From assembly GCA_021234155.1 (NCBI GenBank), contig JAJEKV010000065.1, positions 7,005,491 to 7,069,490 on the forward strand: a stretch of 64,000 nucleotides of DNA, read 5' to 3'. A program made the position numbers and the translations under genes. This document shows, one piece after another, positions 56,561 through 64,000 of this stretch. The DNA comes from Isoetes taiwanensis (Eukaryota > Streptophyta > Lycopodiopsida > Isoetales > Isoetaceae). Each line of letters starts with the position of its first letter. The first letter of the stretch is position 1. The notes under the pieces are model-generated. The model made no database searches, was not told the origin of the DNA, and saw nothing but the letters and a program-made list of their open reading frames with translations.

Positions 56561-59500
56561 ACCCCCAGCTGTTGCAGTCTTGCCCATAGATGAGGAAATC
56601 TGAGTAGCCTAATACATCACAAATCAAAGCACTCTTACCTTATGGGCAATTATACAGAATCTAGTTTCCTGTAGCAACCTTTGCAGTTATGCATATAATC
56701 AGCAGACGCTGAGACCAAACAATACATGCCACGTGCTAGTATACCTTTTTACTTGAACATAATGCCTCAAAAGCAAGTATACTTATTTTGAATCAACCAG
56801 ATTTGTAAAACAGAGAACTTTCCAGATGAATATTAGATGTGGATTTGCTCAAATGGTATCTCATACTTTGAGGAAGTCGTACCTATTTGACCCTCCATTA
56901 TAAATGCATGAATGTGGGTTTGGTCCTTCCAAAAGAGTTGACATATTTTAGATGTGAATGTGGGTTAATGGATGTGAAATGCCATACTTTATTACACCGG
57001 TCAATTTCTCTTAATGCAATGAGTTTAACTACATGGCAATGCAAAAGCCCTTGGAATGCCCTATATACCAAGAAATCAAAGCTTTGTGTATGTGCAATGC
57101 ATGAAGATATCAAAGAGATTGATGAGCAAACAAAGATGCTGGTGGGCAAGAAAAGTCGTGGCCTTGTATACAGATTTCAATCCATAAATCAATATAGGTT
57201 TGTGTATATGGTCTGCTTCATTGGACAGATTTCAATTCTGGACAAACCTCAATCCATAAGTCAAGATGGGCTTGTCAAGATGGATGGGTTTGTCAAGATG
57301 GATGCAATATTTTGAGTGTATAGTATGAAGTAAAACACGTTCTTCAAAAAAAAAAAAGATGGATGGGTTTGTGAGTCAAGATGGATTTGTGTACAGGGTC
57401 CACTTCACCTGGACAGACTTCATTGGGTTAACTTAAATCCAACTTGGTTCTTTTATGAAGATCTCCAATTGAGCTTGCACTGCTAAATAGATTTTTTTGA
57501 ATCCAACTTAATTCTTTTATAAAGATTGAGCTTGCACGGTTATATAGAGATTTTTGGAAGAATCGCAGTGGAGCTTGCAGAGGCAAAGGTGAATAAACAA
57601 TTGCGTTAAAATTTTGAGTAGCTTGCAATAACCATGCTTTGCAAATCTTCCTAGTGAAATTACATATAAACTTGCAGCTCTATCCCGGAAGGAGCAAAGA
57701 AAACGAACAAAGATTGGAAAGAAACGGACTTCAAACTAAGATCCAAAGAATCTTGGATACTATAGGCAATGCAAAAATCACATTACCTAGTCTTGCAGAT
57801 GCCATTCTTGTGATGAAGATGACATAATGTTATTAGGAGCATGCACTTGCACACATTGATTGTGCAGTAGTCATATTGTGAATATAGCCTTTCACCAATA
57901 CCTCCTAAAAAAACCCATGAGATTCAAAGCCACGTGTAAAAAATGGGTAGGTTGCAATTATGGTTGGAAAATGTCAGTAAATAGAGAATCTTCCTTATGA
58001 GATACCTTAAGACATATATAGAGTAAGCAAATCCCATTGTGCAGAGTTGTACATATTAGGCACTCGGGAACAAATGTCTTTCCTGAACATATGCCAATGG
58101 AATACAGTCGAAATAGAGATTAGGTGCATATTAGCTCGAACAAACTAAGCAAATGATTTAACATCTTCTGATAAGGTAAAGTATGCAATCAAATAGCATT
58201 AATCTTGAAGCGACCCATGAAAAGCATCACTTTTTCTAATACTATGTTTTCGGATGTACATATTTTGGCAGCCCAATCGTAGGATATGCTCATACAATGA
58301 GCATTTGCTACGAGAAGTGCATGCACATGATAACTTGGGTGCTAACAAAAAACAAATTGAAGAAAGTCTCTTGTCTACATTTTCGAACCCAAATGAAATA
58401 TATTAATGGGCCTCCTCAAAGATTGTCAAATATTAAAAGATCGCATTCGCTAACCAATGAATTGAAAAAGCTCCCATATCCACACTTACGAACTGAAACG
58501 AAAGAGGTTAATGGGGCTCCTCAATACAAATGCTCATTATTCATTTTAGGCAATTTGCAATAACAAAAACAAAATGTATTTATAGATACAGATTCAACAA
58601 ATAGGCAAGTAGGCCAATTTTTTTTTTCCAGTTGGTAGATTACTTTATATGAACAACCATGTATCTTACTTTTTTCCTCAAGAACTTCAATAGTTTTTGT
58701 TCCAGGTGGCTTTAACTGTAATTTGAAGAAATCCAAGGTCTTTTTATCTGATCTTGTACATAGTATCTTACCATCTTATAACATCCTGATCAAAAACAAA
58801 AATATAGTAGAAGATATAAAAATAACAAAGGAAATGGAATTCTAAAATTATGACAGAAACCACAATATAATGCGAAGGACGAATCCTTAAAAGCCCTAAA
58901 TGCTCTGTTGGCCTCCAGCGACTTAAAACAACGATCCTTGCATATTCCCTGCTTGTCTAGCTACTTGTCATGTTCTTGAGGACAACAACCTCAAAGAACA
59001 TCGTGTCTAGAAGAAGGAAAGGGCAGACCCCGTACAAAAATAGATTTGATGAGGCCGGAATAGAATGAAGCAAGCAATTCAGATACTCACAATACGTAGC
59101 GTCCATGCCATGAAGAATAAGCATGTCAGCAATCGTAGCATCCATCATTCTTGCCCGCTGAAATCGGCCAAAAGAAGAAAAGATTGGAAGCCCGAAATTG
59201 GGAATTTATGCCGGCTCCCAACCTCCTCAAAACCTTAGGAAAATAAATTAAAGAAAATTCCAAAAAAGTTTTTGACCAAACCGAAAAAACTGAATTTAAA
59301 AGATAGATTTGAAAAATGGAGGAAGGAAAACGGAAGGTGGAAATTTGCCTAAGAATATAGAAAAGACTGCTTTCCTTTAAAAAAAATAGTTGGTCTTTTT
59401 GGCAAATAAAATGTAGCCAAAAGTGGGGTGCATTGATCTGAACTAGTTCAACATTCTCAGGATAGGAGGAGCGGCTTATATTTGAAAAAGTTTCTCTTTC
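56561..59500. other. gene-poor region
   Basis: A 142-codon frame at 56887-57315 has no recognised domain. Its end is built from near-repeats of ATGGATGGGTTTGTCAAGAT that reappear at 57358. An A run (57349-57360) lies between them and could be a retroposon tail. Diverged duplicated blocks with TCTTTTATGAAGAT-like strings occur near 57450 and 57510. No gene is supported. Confidence 0.4.
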
Positions 59501-59550
59501 AGCATATTAACGTCCACACACAACAACATATAACTCTCCGACCCTTGCTT

Positions 59551-59629
59551 TCCTTCTTACTCTGCCATACTTCTTGTGGATTTTGACTATTCCTTCTTAC
59601 TTTGCCATACTTCTTGTGGATTTTGACTA
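59551..59629. repeat. tandem duplication, 40-bp period
   Basis: TCCTTCTTACTCTGCCATAC at 59551 and TCCTTCTTACTTTGCCATAC at 59591 start two copies that differ at only one or two positions. Confidence 0.9.
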
Positions 59630-59931
59630 CATATTCTAAACGAGGTGCGCCCCAGACAACCTCGATTGTTGGATCCCTCCATCCTACAGTCCAAATCGTA
59701 TGCTAGGGCCTCTGGGTGCCTCTTGTTTCGATTATGGTGATTTATGATTGAGGGTGCCTATGATTTTGAAATACAGAATACAGGTTCGCCGAAATACAGA
59801 AATCATATCTATATGTCACCTTAAGGTTTTGGAATCATCTCATATCAGTATACTTAAGGTTTAGGAATACTCTAAACTAACCCTACCAAAATAATCCAAT
59901 ATCCTAATAAGAATGTTTTAAGCAATGCGCT

Positions 59932-60480
59932 TTTTTTTACTTTCATTAATTAAGGAAAAACTTATAAGTTTTGGCAGCCACCGTGAAGGAGGCATGCCAA
60001 ATCAAAGCAAAGATATATAGTATCCAAAATATAGTAAATCCAAAGCTTAGAGAACACATAAGAGATATAGTTCAATCTTAAAGATGTTTCAAGAAGCTAA
60101 TTAAGAGGAGCAAATTGATAGTAGCCTAGAGTTTTGACCACACCCGCAATCGAGTAACCAGACGAGATGATTGCGTATGCTCTGATAAAAGCAGTCATGT
60201 CCATTTCCTCGTTCCCAAAACTGAATCGCTATCAACCGCAAAACCAAAAAGATTCTTAGGAAGAGTGCCATAAAGTATCAATTTGGGTCAAGGAATGGTA
60301 GGGAATCTTGGGGTCGCCAGTGAGATTTATGGCGGCGGAACAATCGGTTATATTTATCGGGCACACTGCATTGCCTCCTTGACATATATCTCATCCACAT
60401 ATGGACTTTATCAACTCGTAGAAATCCTATTGCAACCATGAGCAAATACATTATGTAAATTATAGGCATCAAAGACATCC
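59932..60480 (-). other. possible retroposon 3' end with A-rich tail
   Basis: A T run at 59932-59939 is followed by ACTTTCATTAATTAAGG. On the minus strand this reads CCTTAATTAATGAAAGT and then A, like the ends of plant LINEs. Upstream on the minus strand (60480-60120) short coding-like pieces such as LPKNLFGFAVDSDS occur without a recognised domain. The assignment is weak. Confidence 0.25.
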
Positions 60481-62690
60481 CTGGAGTGTAGTATAACTAC
60501 CTATACTTAGTGCAAATTGCCTTTCAATAAATTCCCATGGTTTTGTAAATGAACCAAAGATATATATGTCATCTAGAAGACTCTCTAGTAAAAGGTACCA
60601 GATCTCCTCTCTTGCCTTTTACACACTTCATTATCCTTGATAATTTGGTTCGACCGACTAATCATATGAGGGTGAAATTTGGACTCGATGCTCATGTGGT
60701 CTTTATATCTCCATATAGCTTCACTTCTCATGTTACGCTACTTGAGCCCCTATCAAACTTTTTTTCCCTCGACACAACCTTGCATGTATCATAAATAAAA
60801 GGAGTCTTTAGTATCTTGTGAAACACAAGTTTTAAATACCCCCATGTGATCTAATCTTAAAACTAATTGTATTTTGACCTCCAATGATGAAATATTATTT
60901 AAGTTAGACTATTCACTCCAAGGGATATTTTGTCAAGCCCTCAGAAAGTGCATAATGAAGTCTTCTACGCATTTGTTTGATTGGGGCCCCATACTAACAC
61001 TCAAGTTGTTATTTTAGCTCCTTGCCCAAGGCTACAAAACAAAAAGCTTACTAGTTATTATCAATAACTCAAGGATCAAATGTCCCGGGGCCTAAATGGT
61101 TTGCAAATCGTATGGGCTGGGAAGTTGCTTATAATTTGATTTTGGCAAGGAACCATTGGGTATTTTTTGTGTGTTTTTATGCCAAAATTATATCGCTTGG
61201 TATTTTTGATGGCAAGGGATTTTCTCATGGTACGCGAGATGCCAGTTTGGGGCAATCGTGGTCGCTGTGGCCCCGATCGCTGGAATCGGTTCCATTCTCG
61301 GTAAGATCCTTCTGGGAATCCCATTCATTTATTCTGCATCTGGCAGGTTTATGTTTGTTCCGTCAGTCACCAAGACAAAATTAATCGACCCGCTTTTGTC
61401 CCTGTGGTTCCTTGCTCGTTTTTTGTGAAGATGTCGGGCATTTCATCTTACCCGGGTAAGGGCAGCCAAGTGTTAGGCTTGGTTTGTGCTTTCTCCCATA
61501 GTGGGCTTTAGGCTGATTTGGTTCTGTCGGTATATTCCTCGGTTTCAATCTTGTTGCATGGGTTTCTGTGAGGAAGAAAGGTCCTGGGGGCCAGTGGAAA
61601 TTGCAAGGTCTCGATAGTTCCATTCCCTTTCTGCATCTAGCCTTGGTTTTCATGCGTCTTCCCCTCCGGGTCCCATATTTCCCCAACCTTAATAAAAGCC
61701 TGAATTTCTTTGGTATGTGGACCAAACCCGGACACATGCATTCTGGATATTTGAAGAGTCTCAATGTGGATGGTCTCGTATGTGCTATCAGCCTTTATTG
61801 ATACTTTTGTAATATCATGGAAAATATAAATTGATGTCTCTGCGATGGATGTGGGTAAGAGGCATCCAATCACACAAAGGATAATCACAGAGCAAAATTT
61901 TAGTAGAGCTAGGCTGTCAGTACGGTGAACATGAGAAGATATGATATGCTCTCGTATAAATGGACACCTATACCGAATCATAGCTTTGGTTGGGATTTGT
62001 TGATAATGTGTTTTGATTTATGTTTTTCGCTTTGCTAGTTTTTGGCTGGAACTTGTGGTGGCGAAAGTGATGATTATGCTTTTAGATGTGTGATGGTAAG
62101 CAGATGACACTACCAATAATTGTGGTTGATGTGTTGTGCACCTGATCGCCATGAAATCAAACTTTGGAGCATTGGGGGCTAAGATCTGTGCATGTAAAAA
62201 CCTGTCGGCAACACTTCCTGGGTTCAATTTCCAAGCGAGCCACAACTCCATTCCTTTGTGTAGAGTAAGCTCAAGTTCATACAAAGTGCGTTAAACAAGA
62301 AGTTGCATTGCAATTGTAGGACAAGATGTTAGATAGCAATCGACGCCTTTAGGAACTGTAAGTATAGTGTGTTTGTGTTTCTGCATTTCTATCCGCCTAT
62401 AGCTGCATTGTATGAAGAAGAAGGTACATGTAAGTACTACATGAGCATATTATCCATCATGTATTCGTATTAATTTAGTTGAACCAATTCACAGTATTCA
62501 TATAGTATAAGTTTGTTTTTTTGGCATATTTTGTAATCAAGCAGTATTTTTGGATTTAGCTGCTTCCAATGACAATGGCTAGGACGGTTTTAGAAATACA
62601 TGCCAATTGGTGCTCGCCTTCAAAGGACCAATGATTTAGCCATAAGACGATTTAGCTAATTATCGCTTGAATTTAAGATTTCATATTAGG
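60481..62690. other. no gene recognised
   Basis: Short overlapping frames of up to 127 codons occur on both strands (for example 61381-61764, minus), without domains, strong start contexts or a consistent coding pattern. Nothing can be supported. Confidence 0.4.
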
Positions 62691-63039
62691 TCGCATAGTG
62701 CCACGATGCACCATCTCTTGCCGGACTTCAGACGATCAAAGGAAACAAGCCGTTTTCCTGCTGCCAACAGCCTCTAACCGGAGTGCTCTAGATTATCCAT
62801 CACGGTCCTAAAACTTTGACACAAATTCTATCGTGAACCATCACTAATTATTAATGTTATAACCGCCGGATATCGAATGCACGTAGGGCAGCGCCGCTGA
62901 AGCGGCTATAGTCATGAAAGGCGCTTCTATTGCCACCGAAACCCCGAGATCCCACGGCTACCCACCGAACCGACGCTTTGGGTAAAATTCCGTTTGGGAT
63001 TCTGTAAAGTGTACGCATTTTGGTTTTCAATCTCCTCAG

Positions 63040-63130
63040 CGGGCTATGGCCTCGAATCCGATTTTAAGGAAGGTCTTGCCCTTCACTGTATGGCTTATGG
63101 TCTGAATGCCGTGATTTTAAAGAAGGTCCG
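63040..63130 (+). repeat. diverged tandem duplication near 46-bp period
   Basis: GGCCTCGAATCCGATTTTAA and GGTCTGAATGCCGTGATTTT begin two related blocks, each followed by an AAGAAGGTC- or AAGGAAGGTC-like string. A third weaker match follows near 63170. Confidence 0.5.
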
Positions 63131-63399
63131 CTAAGGACTGCTATACCTCGATATGGAAATCTAACAAGATATTATTTTAAGGAAGAACAAGAGCAATAAA
63201 GATTCAAGGCATAAACTCACAGGATCTTTATGCACAGCAGCGCCATTTTGAGGGCAGCCATAACCTCAAGCCGGATCAAGGTATTTGCAGAAGTTGTTCT
63301 TCTTGAATCATGAAAGGTGGTATCTCGCTATGGAGATGTTCTTGAAATTCAATGTCCAAGTCGCCTTCCAATGTATGCCGCCAACGGCTAAGTGAGGAA

Positions 63400-63600
63400 G
63401 CTATACGCGTAACCGGCTCCACTGGTAAGGCTATGGCTAACCGCTATGGCTTTAACCGGCAGGCGGCTGGGCCATGGCTATGGCGAACCGGCTTCCATTC
63501 CAGGCTGGGTATTAACCGGGGTTATGGCGGTTATGGTTTTGGCGAACCGAAGTCTCCCATCCGGGTTCACGGTTGAGCTCCCATCCGGCTCCACGGTTCT
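63400..63600 (+). repeat. cluster of AACCGGC / CTATGGC short repeats
   Basis: The words AACCGGC, CTATGGC and GGTTATGGC recur many times at irregular spacing. An open frame of 74-85 codons across them is Gly- and Arg-rich only because of the repeats. No known element was recognised. Confidence 0.55.
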
Positions 63601-63798
63601 GAGCTCACGCCGGTCACGGGCCGTCAAGGGAAATTATGGCGGCATTCAAGCTGCTTCACCAAAGACCTCGAAACCCAAAAATTACCACACAATAAACATT
63701 TAGGAATATTCCAGAATTTTGCTCAAACGGCTTACTGGACATCGTGAAACCATTACTAGGTATGAAATGCGTTGCCTTTTTTTTGGCTCTCAAATCGG

Positions 63799-63968
63799 TT
63801 CAAGCATGGACCAAAATCGCTAAGCGACTTTTGGGAAAATCGCTAATGTATTTTCATTAATTCTGGCGAAAATCGCTTTAAGCGATTTTCAAAAAGGGGA
63901 AAGCTGGTTTATTTTCGCCTCACGGAAATGCGACACCGGCCGTGGTTTTGAAAGCGAAAATCGCTTAG
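63799..63968. repeat. repeated AAAATCGCTTAAGCGATTTT-like palindromes
   Basis: AATCGCTAAGCGA, AAAATCGCTAATG, CGAAAATCGCTTTAAGCGAT with TTTC, and GCGAAAATCGCTTAGG occur within 170 bp. The third is a near-perfect 23-bp palindrome at 63874-63896. It may be the edge of an element that continues beyond the window. Confidence 0.7.
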
Positions 63969-64000
63969 GGGCAATACGTAACTGAACGAAGTACTACCAA

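Noticed and set aside
56887-57315. 142-codon open frame on the + strand
   Set aside because: No recognised domain. Its end consists of internal near-repeats (GTCAAGATGGATGGG) and an A run follows closely. Chance or repeat-derived openness is more likely.
61381-61764. 127-codon open frame on the minus strand
   Set aside because: Basic and Pro-rich without a known domain, and an opposite-strand frame is equally open.

Overview
The window is plant nuclear DNA and most likely comes from a fern. It is mostly old, nested retrotransposons, with one clearly intact gene: a 15-repeat pentatricopeptide-repeat (PPR) RNA-editing protein at 48388-50815. That protein has a DYW deaminase domain whose PG-box region reads KKPARVWIE and whose last residues are GDHY. 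This resembles the DYW:KP class known from ferns, lycophytes and hornworts, and it is the main reason for suggesting a fern. A broken starch synthase II gene and plant-type Copia, Gypsy and LINE elements also fit a large-genome land plant. The assignment is inferred from the sequence only.

Left part (1-8198): a degenerate minisatellite (780-2260), then a decayed gene with a C2H2 zinc finger and a C48 (Ulp1-like) peptidase end (2542-4736), then an antisense piece of a PIF1-type helicase (4997-5368), then AT-rich DNA without genes.

Central part (8199-46189): one 38-kb nested stack. The outermost layer is two tiny LTR elements (SMART/TRIM type, LTRs about 147 bp) lying side by side, with ATTG on both outer edges. 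A Ty3/gypsy element (gypsy-1, LTRs about 2.55 kb, target duplication ATGCC) jumped into the first LTR of the second tiny element. Gypsy-1 was then split in three places. (1) A 6.5-kb insert sits in its 5' LTR and is bounded by a 13-bp duplication. (2) About 10.6 kb separates its gag from its reverse transcriptase. This segment carries a starch synthase II pseudogene, which holds a nearly complete Ty1/copia element (TSD ACTGG) that in turn holds a 5'-truncated LINE. (3) About 10.9 kb lies inside its integrase and consists of 1-kb tandem units, the first of which holds a second Ty3/gypsy element (gypsy-2). Gypsy-2 is decayed but shows an unusual order: protease, an extra RNase H, reverse transcriptase, the usual RNase H, integrase.

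Right part (46190-64000): the PPR gene, possibly with a small divergent gene upstream. After it come gene-poor DNA with several short tandem duplications, a Helitron-like 3' end (53127-53156), a 72-bp foldback, a second LINE fragment (55110-56560), and a terminal stretch rich in short repeats and palindromes. No tRNA or rRNA gene and no CRISPR array was seen. The genes do not form a pathway. The PPR protein would act alone in an organelle, and everything else is mobile DNA or relics.
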